NCBI RefSeq assembly: GCF_018333375.1
Contig: NZ_BORW01000008.1
Location: forward strand, 1-64,000
Reading direction: 5' to 3'
DNA from: Paenibacillus cookii
GTDB taxonomy: Bacteria > Bacillota > Bacilli > Paenibacillales > Paenibacillaceae
Length of the DNA: 64,000 nt
Position numbers and translations under genes: made by a program. Position 1 is the first letter of the stretch, and the number at the start of each line of letters is the position of its first letter. Under the pieces are notes generated by a model that worked only from the letters and a program-made list of their open reading frames with translations, did no database searches and was not told the origin of the DNA. This document shows positions 25,101 to 31,332 of the stretch, piece after piece.

Positions 25101-26036
25101 TTGGAGCAGCTGAAGGCCGCTGCCGACGGTGCAGCGCCAGGCCGGCAAATTTGCCTGCAGCTTGCAGCCGTCGACGCTTCGGCGGTGCAGCAGCTTCTGT
25201 CGAAGGCGGGCGCGAAGTCCGGGGCGCAGCTCGCGAAGCAATCGGAGTGGTACGATCTGAAGCTGCTGCTGATCGATGGAAGCGGAAAAACGATGAAGGA
25301 GCTGTCGTCGTTTCATCCGGCTTTGCGTCTGAGCCTCAAAACCCAAGACCAGGCAAAACGGAACTTGACGGCGTTGTATCGGGTATCGGACGACGGCGCC
25401 TTGGAATGGATCGGCGACGCCTCGAATGCCGGGGGAACCCTAACGGCAGACATTCGGAAGCCCGGCACGTATGCGGCTTTGGAATGGCGGAAGGGATTTG
25501 CCGATCTGCCTGCAGGCCACTGGGCGTCTGACGCCGTTTCCTACCTCGCTGCGCGCCAAATCGCAACCGGAACAAGCTCAGACCGGTTCGAGCCGCAGCG
25601 CAGCGTGACGCGTGCGGAATTCGCCGCCCTGATCGCGCGCGCTATGGGGCTTGAAGCGAAGCAGGCGGCGGCATTTGCCGACGTGCCTGGCGATGCTTGG
25701 TATGCGGCGTCCGTAGCCGCCGTGCATGAAGCGGGCATCGTGCAAGGGCGTTCCGAAGCCGTCTTTGAACCAAACGCGGTGATTACCCGCGAGGAAATGG
25801 CCGTGATGCTTGTCAGAGCATACCATGCGAAGCATCCGGCAAATTCCGGCGTTTCCGGCGTAGATACCGTATTTACGGACGCCGGCCGGATCAGCCCATG
25901 GGCGCGCGATGCCGTGCAAACGGCAGCCAAGCTGGGATTGCTGACGGGCAGCGGAAACGGTCTGCTCCTTCCGCAAGGCCAGACGACCCGCGCGGAAAGC
26001 GCCCAGGTCATTTACCGTTTGTTAACAGGAAAATAG
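19191..26036 (+). CDS. Giant SLH-anchored pullulanase/amylase (GH13)
   Basis: A 2281-residue surface enzyme for starch or pullulan. Order: signal peptide (1-35); beta-rich starch-type modules, including two X25-like ones at about 235-325 and 330-430; CBM34-like domain (about 450-575); GH13 barrel from WMKNAVVYQIFPDRF (about 578) to 1180 with nucleophile D940 in GWRLDVAPD, acid/base E979 in ILGEEWG and D1044 in VDSHDTIR; fibronectin-like domains (about 1241-1330 and 1455-1545); a further starch-binding-like domain (about 1547-1645); Big2 domain (about 1782-1865); Gly/Ser linker; three SLH repeats (about 2103-2281) for cell-wall attachment. AAGGAGG supports ATG 19191. The CBM34-barrel combination suggests neopullulanase or amylopullulanase; bond specificity is uncertain. 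Confidence 0.9.
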   Translation: MSYRRKKPIRVLSLLLAVMMTIELMAGVFRPVLAEAAEAGPKSTFAEEGKIYFRLPQTLIQVTASGASAGWNETAELTDPDNDGTYTAEVPGLQAGEEYAYAIAVNGVQQSGSPLTASADDQGVLRLSYTPVFKVTGSFDASGGADQHPLALESGTYQYATETLPAGEYTYAFVASSEGTGDIRFSDPGNPPADGPDSKITVEAAASEQPPAEPAAKAGLSGLAPDPLVDQPGGASKWVVAGSFQGWNNSSEETRMKHLTGDFYQYSAVLDAGHHEFKIVKSGTWDGFSNNGNNFAFDLDAPAKVNIYVNEKLGEARINLPNVQGLPQYAPKLTEAEWPRLVGNIQKLFGENEWAPGEAKQMFVDTRFDGSVYELQRPVPAGKYEMKVVLGDRWDGTPNYGDENGNNFLLNVLDPSDVIFSIDLSQPKPVLTTNYMPSDAAYDGKINKGKLYFDSRQMTYKKPFGAVKEQTEDVTLRIAAEAGDVQVARVELTNPEGMSSAYDMHVATSFGGLDYWEATIPKTAFQGIGVWNYKFILVDGMSKVEYGDDNNRGGTGTTADDGVLPYELTVYKKDFKTPDWMKNAVVYQIFPDRFLDGNPDNNRAKIVDGYRGGAMPGETMTSKNGHKLQFFDGGVPGDPVPEDVAGSWSDVPENPDRVLPQNKPYFPDAKSDGVWTNEFYGGDIQGVAKKLDYLKSLGVTVIYFNPVAWAASNHKYDATDYKHLDPMFGEPVYNKPGDPTSGLNYEATRTASDRVFAEFAKQARAKGIRLIVDGVFNHVGDDSIYFDRYEKYPEIGAYEFWSKVYDKMNADSSLTLEKAKQQVVDSFTSQINPATGKHYAYPEDFDFTTWFKVSNEKVDGHYKYEGWWGFDSLPVIDAPEPAAGDADGLSGNHEWNVQGYRDQVIGHDLTGLSDDQAAQRMQEANSQRWEWLGARGWRLDVAPDVSSGTWEQFRKAVKSTEGRTDANGEPIDDPIILGEEWGVATRFLLGDQFDSVMNYRFRSALQTFVLNGNAAQFHESLESIREDYPQEAWEVMLNLVDSHDTIRSITKYDKPSWEEEHLQIAPSPSDRALGMQALTAIFQMGYPGAPTIYYGDEVGLEGTKDPDSRRTFPWERVSETGGGYAGTGKYADLLATYQKAAEIRNDNEVFRTGDLKVAYDEGDVIAYARKTDAQAGLVIVNRGGSDATISLDTAGFLPSDISLTDRLGRGTTVQFKDGKASLTVKAMSGMMMTSDASLKAVPKVSELQAIGGNGSVALSWKAVPEAASYRIYRAPIEGGTLEQAATVNGTDWTDTNVQNGTKYYYAVTAVTPDGESGLSDYASATPFYPVQSVEITGTSTPVTLGAGHKTSPIQVTIHVPGLSDHPAYAGKEMPGVAAKLAFYKEGDNKEDAGETKLRYSEDTPDGRKVYWAAFEPTEAGTFHYFAKVSTDNGQTYTESASANVDVYADPVNTTPPEAPVLASIGTESSRAQLAWTHAGGAFKFEVYRKQDGGNFKKLAVLDASAQGYTDFTVTNDTTYTYRVAAIDAFYNRAFSDEQTVTPKLVMVDVKLRLHLPSYTPVEDDIYIAGTINGWNQAGGKLNVPSGATTRDIVEYDFKMMAGKQIEYKYTRGTWDTEALTSHSRVADDPSDMSNYAYSSENTNMKLTVKNEGGNKMTVNDYVLRWVDMPMIVMLPRTSYGEAIAYETTEDRFTLKANVPYGSAVTINGQPIPADALDAKGNVEVRDIPLLPGMNRFSVHTEPSAETLNLPWYEDKGRAAKATKTIELAITRKDKEGEPNPVRVTGVTLAPNELHLTEGGSVGTLTARVQPEDAADKAVSFASSDETVAKVDANGTVTPLKAGTATITVTTHDGGYQAQSTVTVSHKGGDGGNGGQEGGGSGGAGGSAPGSSSGTPSSPGGSPSEKDAKTAVFTVEQITTAVNHRGNGSTAEIDAGSADRVLLPVQTGSLLQGAALQVKRGADTVTVPAAVLEQLKAAADGAAPGRQICLQLAAVDASAVQQLLSKAGAKSGAQLAKQSEWYDLKLLLIDGSGKTMKELSSFHPALRLSLKTQDQAKRNLTALYRVSDDGALEWIGDASNAGGTLTADIRKPGTYAALEWRKGFADLPAGHWASDAVSYLAARQIATGTSSDRFEPQRSVTRAEFAALIARAMGLEAKQAAAFADVPGDAWYAASVAAVHEAGIVQGRSEAVFEPNAVITREEMAVMLVRAYHAKHPANSGVSGVDTVFTDAGRISPWARDAVQTAAKLGLLTGSGNGLLLPQGQTTRAESAQVIYRLLTGK

Positions 26037-26044
26037 GCCTGTCT

Positions 26045-26076
26045 AAAGCCCCCTGACTTGTCAGGGGGCTTTTTGG
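26045..26076 (+). terminator. Terminator after the pullulanase gene
   Basis: AAAGCCCCCTGA (26045-26056), loop CTTG, TCAGGGGGCTTT (26061-26072) and a T-run. Confidence 0.92.
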
Positions 26077-26090
26077 GTTTCGATTCGGGA

Positions 26091-26768
26091 TCAAACCATT
26101 CCAGCCTCCCTGAGAAAATGTTTGATTATCCGATTCTGATAAGATTTGCGGACATGAAAAGGAAGGCTCCAGCACGTTTCGACGGTAACGGTTTTGGCAT
26201 GAATCAGGCGGGCCGCCGCCGTTCGGGACGAGCCCAACAGCGGATGCAGGCGCAGGTGGAATTGATGGGAAGGGGATTGCAGGGCGGAGTTCACCCGTTG
26301 GATGACGCGCCGGGCGGCCGGGACGACCGGATTGGCGGCGTCGGTGACGAGCGTCTGCCCAAGCACCTTGGCGTCGTGCTTCGACAGCCCGTTGGCTTCA
26401 TGGAGATCCAAATACCAGGAAGGTTTGTAGGTTTTCATCAGCTGAACGATCGCTTGGGACATCGGATGGGTGGCAGGACGTTTCGGCCCTTTCGGAAAAG
26501 TCCGGTTCAGATCGGGAACGCCGCGGATTCGTTTGCGGTAGGCTTGGGGATTGGCGACGGGCACGATGATCAGCTTGCCCCGGGCAATGCGGAGCCGCCG
26601 ATTCCGAAGCTGTTCCACCAGCTGGCGCGCGGAATGGATGCTTGCCGTTTCATTGCCGTGGATTCCCGCAACAATCATCATGACGGGACCGCTTCGCCCT
26701 CCCGGAACGATGTAATAAGGTGCGGCATGGGAAGTGCCCGCGGCCAACGTATGGTTCTGGACGGTCAT
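26091..26768 (-). CDS. M14/AstE-like zinc hydrolase
   Basis: A protein of about 225 residues related to M14 carboxypeptidases and succinylglutamate desuccinylase/aspartoacylase. The zinc motif is AGIHGNE (H37, E40), with VPVANPQAYRKR, DLNRTFP (substrate Arg site) and YLDLHEA (third zinc His, with Glu) following. It is short for the family and has no signal peptide, so an amidohydrolase or cytoplasmic peptidase role is likely; the substrate is unknown. ATG 26768 is preferred because GGGAG stands 9 bases upstream; ATG 26777 would overlap the ribosome site. Confidence 0.8.
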   Translation of the reverse strand: MTVQNHTLAAGTSHAAPYYIVPGGRSGPVMMIVAGIHGNETASIHSARQLVEQLRNRRLRIARGKLIIVPVANPQAYRKRIRGVPDLNRTFPKGPKRPATHPMSQAIVQLMKTYKPSWYLDLHEANGLSKHDAKVLGQTLVTDAANPVVPAARRVIQRVNSALQSPSHQFHLRLHPLLGSSRTAAARLIHAKTVTVETCWSLPFHVRKSYQNRIIKHFLREAGMV

Positions 26769-26841
26769 GGCCTTCATCTCCCTTCTGGATTAAGGTATGC
26801 GTCCAGAAGGCCGAAGGTACAGGCATTTGTCAAATCATAAG

Positions 26842-27144
26842 TTACTCCAGCGACAATGACATATAAATGAATGCAATATAGGCAGCGACCGGCAGGCTCA
26901 GTCCAATGAACAGCGATACGTAAAACCACGGGGAGCGCAGCGTATGCCCGATGCCGGGTTCGCCATCCGCTTCGTTCCGGACCTGCCGGTTGCCGTCGGC
27001 TTCGGCTTTTCGTATCTGCTTCGAGAAGCTGTCCAGCAAACGTTCCGCTTGATCCTCCCGGAGCGCCGACAGCGCTTCCCAGAGCTCCGAATGCTTTTTC
27101 CGCAGATCCTCCAGCCGCTTGTTTTCCTTAACTTCCTCCGTCAT
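26842..27144 (-). CDS. Membrane protein with cytoplasmic helical domain
   Basis: A 100-residue protein: a charged, probably coiled-coil N-terminus (residues 1-60, rich in Glu, Lys, Leu) and one transmembrane helix at about 72-95, ending MSLSLE. AGGACGGGGTGA precedes the ATG. Not recognised. It is transcribed in the same direction as the M14 gene, about 70 bases upstream of it, so they may be co-expressed. Confidence 0.65.
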   Translation of the reverse strand: MTEEVKENKRLEDLRKKHSELWEALSALREDQAERLLDSFSKQIRKAEADGNRQVRNEADGEPGIGHTLRSPWFYVSLFIGLSLPVAAYIAFIYMSLSLE

Positions 27145-27295
27145 GAGTCACCCCGTCCTTTCCCCTCTTGGCTCAGGGATTCGTTTATTGTATATAACAT
27201 AAAATAGGTCTCCAAAGTTACGACCGAAATCGACGGAGCTGCAGCCTGATTCCGATCCGTTTACGATGGTTTCCTTTTATTCGCAATGATGTATT

Positions 27296-27322
27296 TGAAA
27301 CTTTTTTGGTGTTTCCCCAGTC
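27296..27322 (+). promoter_or_regulatory. ECF-type promoter upstream of the sigma gene
   Basis: TGAAAC (27296-27301), a 17-bp spacer with a T-run at its start, then AGTC (27319-27322). TGAAAC plus CGTC-like -10 with 16-17 bp spacing is the ECF sigma pattern in Bacillus relatives, so the sigma gene probably autoregulates. The interval 27145-27404 holds nothing else I can identify. Confidence 0.55.
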
Positions 27323-27404
27323 AAACGGGCATAAGCGGCACTCAAAGACCTAGGGCCCGGGATGAGAACCGCGGGGCGAAACGCGCCTTTGAAGCCGTCA
27401 GGGG

Positions 27405-27929
27405 GTGAATCAACTGAACAGCAAAACAAAAACAATGACGGAGCGGCAATTCAGCGAGCGGATCGAAGCCTGCAAGGAAAAGCTCTACCGCTTTGCATAC
27501 TGCTACGTGAAAAATGAACAGGAGGCTTTGGAAATCGTCTCCGAAGCAACGTACAAAGCATATCTATCCTTCGGGAAATTGAAAAACCCGGAATATTTTG
27601 AAACCTGGATCAGCCGGATCGTCATTCACTGCGCGCTCGACCATATGAAAAGAAATAAAAAATATACGTATACGGAAGACGGCGCGGCGGAATTTGCGGC
27701 GAAAGAAGACCCGGTTTCTTTGGAGGAGAAATGGGATCTATATGACGCGCTGGATCGGCTGAAGCCGGAAGACAAGGCTTTTATCATATTGAAATATTTT
27801 GAGGATAAACGGTTCAAGGATATGGCGGAAGTGCTGTCCCTGCCCGAAAACACCGTAAAAACGAAGCTGTACCGGATTTTGGGCAAACTCAAAAAACATT
27901 TGGTCAAGGAAGAGGTGGATGTACAATGA
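27405..27929 (+). CDS. ECF-type RNA polymerase sigma factor
   Basis: About 174 residues with sigma region 2 (ERIEACKEKLYRFAYCYVKN...ALEIVSEATYKAYL) and region 4 (LPENTVKTKLYRILGKLKKHL) and no other domain, so an ECF factor of the SigV/SigM type. GTG 27405 opens the longest frame, but its ribosome site is too close; ATG 27435 would also leave region 2 intact. The stop overlaps the anti-sigma gene by ATGA. It probably responds to an envelope signal through that partner. Confidence 0.85.
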   Translation: MNQLNSKTKTMTERQFSERIEACKEKLYRFAYCYVKNEQEALEIVSEATYKAYLSFGKLKNPEYFETWISRIVIHCALDHMKRNKKYTYTEDGAAEFAAKEDPVSLEEKWDLYDALDRLKPEDKAFIILKYFEDKRFKDMAEVLSLPENTVKTKLYRILGKLKKHLVKEEVDVQ

Positions 27930-28777
27930 CGGGGAAAGAACGCTATGACGACATCGAGATCCCATCCCGCCTTTCCGGGGTCATTCAGGACGCCATGAAA
28001 AGGGGGCGCGCCCATAAACGAAACATGGCATGGCTCCGGGGCTCGTCCGCTCTCGTGGCGGCCTGCGCCGCTTTCATCATTACGGCGAACGTGCCTGGCG
28101 TGGCCATGGCATTGTCGGATGTGCCGGTCATCGGGTCGATCGTCAAAGTGCTGCAGGTGGGAAGCGGGGGCGAGCGCACCGACGGGGTGTCCGTGACCAC
28201 GACGGCGGAGGAAAATTCGCTGAACATCCATTTCACGATCGACGGCGAACGGACGGAGAGCGCGCCGGCGTATACGGTCGAACGCAAGGAAGCGCCAAAC
28301 CGCTTGATCTTTACCTTTAACGGCGTCCGGAACCTGAATATGGAAAAGCTGAAGCGGGACATTCGCGGGCTCTCCAATGTGAAAGACGTTTACAGCAACG
28401 TGATTTTGGACGATTCCGCGGTCCGGTTTGTCGTTGAGCTGGGGGACAACATCGATTATTCCGTATCGGAATACCGGCAGCCGGGCTATATCCAGCTGAA
28501 GCTGTTTGGCGCAGCGAAACAGGAAAAAGCGCATGAGGTCTATGTTGTCCGCAGCCAGGAAATGGAGCAGGGAGAAACGCTGGCGATCCTTGAGGAGCAG
28601 TATGCCGGGGACGGCAGCAGCGTCATCAAAACCAAAAACGGCAAATTTGTCGTTGTCATGGGCGGTTTTGCTTCCCGCGGCGAGGCTGAGGAGCTGCTGC
28701 GCAAATTATCCGCCAGAGAGGACTATTTCGAGCCGCTCCAAGTCGACGGTTGGATGAGCAACGAAAATCCGGAGTGA
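27926..28777 (+). CDS. Membrane anti-sigma factor with extracytoplasmic domains
   Basis: A 283-residue protein: short cytoplasmic N-terminus (1-33), one transmembrane helix (about 38-62), then an extracellular part. The middle segment (about 85-180) resembles an AMIN-like beta domain; the final 75 residues (VYVVRSQ...VVVMGGFASRGEAEELLRKL) resemble a SPOR-like fold that binds peptidoglycan. It overlaps the sigma gene by ATGA, the usual coupling. A wall-binding sensor domain on an anti-sigma would tie the sigma factor to cell-wall state; the domain matches are by eye. Confidence 0.72.
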   Translation: MTGKERYDDIEIPSRLSGVIQDAMKRGRAHKRNMAWLRGSSALVAACAAFIITANVPGVAMALSDVPVIGSIVKVLQVGSGGERTDGVSVTTTAEENSLNIHFTIDGERTESAPAYTVERKEAPNRLIFTFNGVRNLNMEKLKRDIRGLSNVKDVYSNVILDDSAVRFVVELGDNIDYSVSEYRQPGYIQLKLFGAAKQEKAHEVYVVRSQEMEQGETLAILEEQYAGDGSSVIKTKNGKFVVVMGGFASRGEAEELLRKLSAREDYFEPLQVDGWMSNENPE

Positions 28778-28885
28778 GGCATGGAACGGGACGGCAACCC
28801 GCAGTGGAGGACCTTCTTTCGGATAAGGGCCGTCCCGGACACGAACGGACCTGTTCTCCCGATGACGGCCCGTTCCCGAAATAGC

Positions 28886-28914
28886 GAAAAGGACAGCTGC
28901 GCGCTGTCCTTTTC
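28886..28914. terminator. Bidirectional terminator between anti-sigma and gsiB genes
   Basis: GAAAAGGACAGC (28886-28897), loop TGCGC, then GCTGTCCTTTTC (28903-28914): a perfect stem with A and T ends. Confidence 0.85.
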
Positions 28915-28997
28915 AAGTTTCGAAGGCTGTCGGCAGGAAGGCCCTTTTTTGCAGAGCTTCCTTTGCCGGCTTTCTTTTATTCATCTATTTCGCTACA

Positions 28998-29459
28998 TTA
29001 AGAGTCGTCCCTTTGACGGGCCCGGGCTTCGCCGCCCTTACGGCCGGCTTCCTCGCGGCTCATTTTGCCATCTTTCCCATCGCTGTCGCTTCTCGCTTCG
29101 CCGCCCTTGCGGCCGATTTCCTGATAGAAGTCACGGTCATGGGAATCCGACGTCGCTTCGCCGCCCTTGCGGCCGATTTCCTGATAGAAGTCACGGTCGT
29201 GGGAATCCGACGTTGCTTCGCCGCCCTTGCGGCCGATTTCCTGATAAAACTCGCGGTCATGGGAATCCGCTGTCGCTTCGCCGCCTTTGCGGCCGATTTC
29301 CTCATAGAAATCGCGGCCATGGGATTCCGATGTTGCCTCTCCGCCTTTACGGCCGATTTCCTGATAAAATTCACGGTCATGCGTTTTGGCGGTCGTCTCG
29401 CCACCCTTGCGTCCAGCTTCTTCGAGTGTCATCTTACGGTCATCCTTATTGTTTGCCAT
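28998..29459 (-). CDS. gsiB: GsiB-like general stress protein with KGG repeats
   Basis: A 153-residue very hydrophilic protein made of seven GRKGGE repeats, the central five in units of exactly 20 residues (pattern HDRDFYQEIGRKGGEATSDS). GsiB of Bacillus has the same hydrophilin/LEA-like architecture and is made in desiccation, heat and salt stress. AAGGAG precedes the ATG by about 10 bases. A SigB-like promoter lies about 50 bases upstream. Long opposite-strand frames here are a by-product of the repeats. Confidence 0.9.
   Translation of the reverse strand: MANNKDDRKMTLEEAGRKGGETTAKTHDREFYQEIGRKGGEATSESHGRDFYEEIGRKGGEATADSHDREFYQEIGRKGGEATSDSHDRDFYQEIGRKGGEATSDSHDRDFYQEIGRKGGEARSDSDGKDGKMSREEAGRKGGEARARQRDDS
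29095..29394. repeat. 60-bp tandem repeats inside gsiB
   Basis: Five near-identical 60-bp units, each encoding one 20-residue KGG repeat. Two neighbouring units (about 29095-29214) differ at only a few bases, suggesting recent copy-number change. Confidence 0.88.
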
Positions 29460-29508
29460 TTCGAATCACTCCTTCTAGGGTATTGAGTTTTGCTTGCGCA
29501 CTCTTTAC

Positions 29509-29533
29509 TTACCCGTGCATCGGAATCTGAAAC
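29509..29533 (-). promoter_or_regulatory. SigB-type promoter of gsiB
   Basis: On the minus strand GTTTCA (29533-29528) and GGGTAA (29514-29509) are separated by 13 bp, fitting the SigB consensus GTTTAA-N12-14-GGGTAT closely. Confidence 0.72.
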
Positions 29534-29795
29534 ATCCGATGATGCTGGAGCAGGGTGAGCGGATTCATGCTATGCCAGCTTCTAACTTGCCGATCTCGGT
29601 AAAGCGTGGCAGTAGCTTTCGGGATCGGGATGGCCGGCGATGACCGTCATATTTTTGTGCATAGTTTGTTCCCCCTGATCGAAACGGCGTCGTGTAAAAT
29701 AGAATTGAACCCATCATAACGGGAACCAAGTGGCAAGCGACATGAGGAAACGCGCGGGAAGCTTGATCATTTGCGCCGGTCGGGAGGAGGCGGAT

Positions 29796-30032
29796 TGAAC
29801 ACAATGGGTGTACCGGCCACGCTGCTGTGGCCGATCCGCAAATCGATGAACGCAAGGGGGCTCGACTGGGAAACGTTTTGGGGCTTATGCCGGTGTAGAT
29901 CACGGGCTGCTTGCACACGCGGAACTCGAACGGATCGTGCAATCGGCGGCCGGCAACAAGTTTGGGACCTATTTTATGGCGTTAACGGTTAAAGGGATGA
30001 ATGAACCGTCGCTGACAGGAAGGGGAATGTTT
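29796..30032 (+). pseudogene. Frameshifted remnant ORF
   Basis: One frame gives MNARGLDWETFWG and then turns to low-quality Arg/Cys-rich sequence. A shift at about 29880 opens another frame reading GAYAGVDHGLLAHAELERIV and KFGTYFMALTVKGMNEP, which looks like real protein. Together they suggest a small gene (about 75 residues) with a frameshift just before the DUF4272 gene. No family recognised. The flank 29534-29795 shows nothing supportable. Confidence 0.35.
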
Positions 30033-30033
30033 T

Positions 30034-31218
30034 TTGCCTTATTTTACGATATTCGCATCCCGAAACGATATCGAGGATATCGGCGGGCTGGTTCATGAGG
30101 TTTTTGCGGACGGCTTTAAAGTAACGGGCGGGGCTCCGGGGGAAAAGGAGATGACGGTTCAGCCGAAGGGCTGGTTCAAAAACAACAGAATCACGATTCG
30201 CGTGGCCTCGGAGGATACCGATCCGGATTATTTCGCGAACAATATGCCGGGAATGATGGGATTTTACGACCGCATCCCGTTCCAGGACGAGGATTTGAAA
30301 CGCCGCGTGCTGATCCAAATCTCCGTGATTAACACGATGCTGGCGATCGAAACGGAAAAAGAATACGGCCAAGACGACCTGGACCGCTTCGTCAGGCTTG
30401 CCGCCAAGGTGGACGGCATCGGGTTTATCCCCGACGGGACGCTGCTCGACCGGGATGGGCGGGTCATCGTGTATCCCGACGGCAGCTCCGATGCCGCCGA
30501 TTTCAGTCCGCGGGCATGCACGAGAAAAATCCGGGGCGAGGACCATACGACGCCGGAGGGCGCGGAGCGGAAGCAAAGAAGTCTGGCGTATCTGACGGAA
30601 AAGCAAGTCCCGTTCGTGGAGCATTTGCCTGAACTGCCTCCGCTTAGCGAGCTGAAGGTCAGATCCAGGGAGGAGATCGCCCGCCGGGCCGCGGCGCTGC
30701 TGATCGTCATCCAATACGCGTGCGACGTCGCCCAAGAGGGGGACTTGGCCGAGTCGAAGGCTTTCGTGAACCGCCTGCTGGAGCAATTCGGGGTCAAGGA
30801 TGCATTAACCGAAGCCGAAAAGGATTTGCTGGAGGAGGCGGAGCCCGGGTATCAGGACGCCGTTAATCTGGTCTGGCAGTACGAGGCTTATTGGGCGCTG
30901 CTCTGGGCGCTTGGGGTGGTGGATTCGCTTGATTTTCCGGATCATGCTTGCGACTCCCATGCCGCGATTGAGGCGGTATCGAGCTGCGGCGGTTTCGACG
31001 AGTTTTTGGAGCGGACGGCGCTTCGGCGCGCGGAAGACATATTGGACGAAGCGGACAAAATCTATCGCTTGCATTGGGCCTGCGTCAATGACCGGATTCA
31101 TGGCAGGGAGCCTGCGGCCGGCCTGAACGAAAGCGTCGTGATGGAGCGGCGCCGGGCGTTGTTTTGGATGATCGGCTTCCGGGACGAGGCATGGGACGAT
31201 ATCAGCATGGATACATAA
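30034..31218 (+). CDS. DUF4272 domain protein
   Basis: A 394-residue soluble protein. The first 180 residues form an alpha/beta domain (YFTIFASRNDIEDIGGLVHE start); the C-terminal half carries the DUF4272 pattern (VRSREEIARRAAALLIVIQYACDVAQ; later YEAYWALLWALGVVDSLDFP and VVMERRRALFWMIGF). The function of DUF4272 is unknown. TTG 30034 is chosen because GGAAGGGG lies 8 bases upstream and the first strand begins there. A terminator follows. It appears monocistronic. Confidence 0.82.
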   Translation: MPYFTIFASRNDIEDIGGLVHEVFADGFKVTGGAPGEKEMTVQPKGWFKNNRITIRVASEDTDPDYFANNMPGMMGFYDRIPFQDEDLKRRVLIQISVINTMLAIETEKEYGQDDLDRFVRLAAKVDGIGFIPDGTLLDRDGRVIVYPDGSSDAADFSPRACTRKIRGEDHTTPEGAERKQRSLAYLTEKQVPFVEHLPELPPLSELKVRSREEIARRAAALLIVIQYACDVAQEGDLAESKAFVNRLLEQFGVKDALTEAEKDLLEEAEPGYQDAVNLVWQYEAYWALLWALGVVDSLDFPDHACDSHAAIEAVSSCGGFDEFLERTALRRAEDILDEADKIYRLHWACVNDRIHGREPAAGLNESVVMERRRALFWMIGFRDEAWDDISMDT

Positions 31219-31235
31219 TGGAAGCCCGGAACGCA

Positions 31236-31284
31236 AAAGGGATGTCCTCAAGGTGCGAACCTTGGAGACATCCCTTTGTTTTGT
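31236..31284. terminator. Bidirectional terminator
   Basis: AAAGGGATGTC followed by CTCAAGG pairs with CCTTGGAGACATCCCTTT, then a T-rich end; shared by the converging DUF4272 and solute-binding-protein genes. Confidence 0.85.
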
Positions 31285-31332
31285 TGTGCACAGTCCCGGG
31301 GGTCCGGCGGGATAACCCAGCGCTTTCCCGCC

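Noticed and set aside
29095..29394. Possible CRISPR-like array
   Set aside because: The 60-bp units have no unique spacers and are in-frame codon repeats of gsiB.
28781..29530. Long plus-strand ORFs opposite gsiB
   Set aside because: Arg/Pro/His-rich shadow of the tandem KGG codons; no start context, and the minus frame is a known family.
29565..29942. 125-codon minus-strand ORF
   Set aside because: Composition is atypical (Ser/Arg/Pro/Cys-rich without pattern), no ribosome site, and a better frame pair exists on the other strand.
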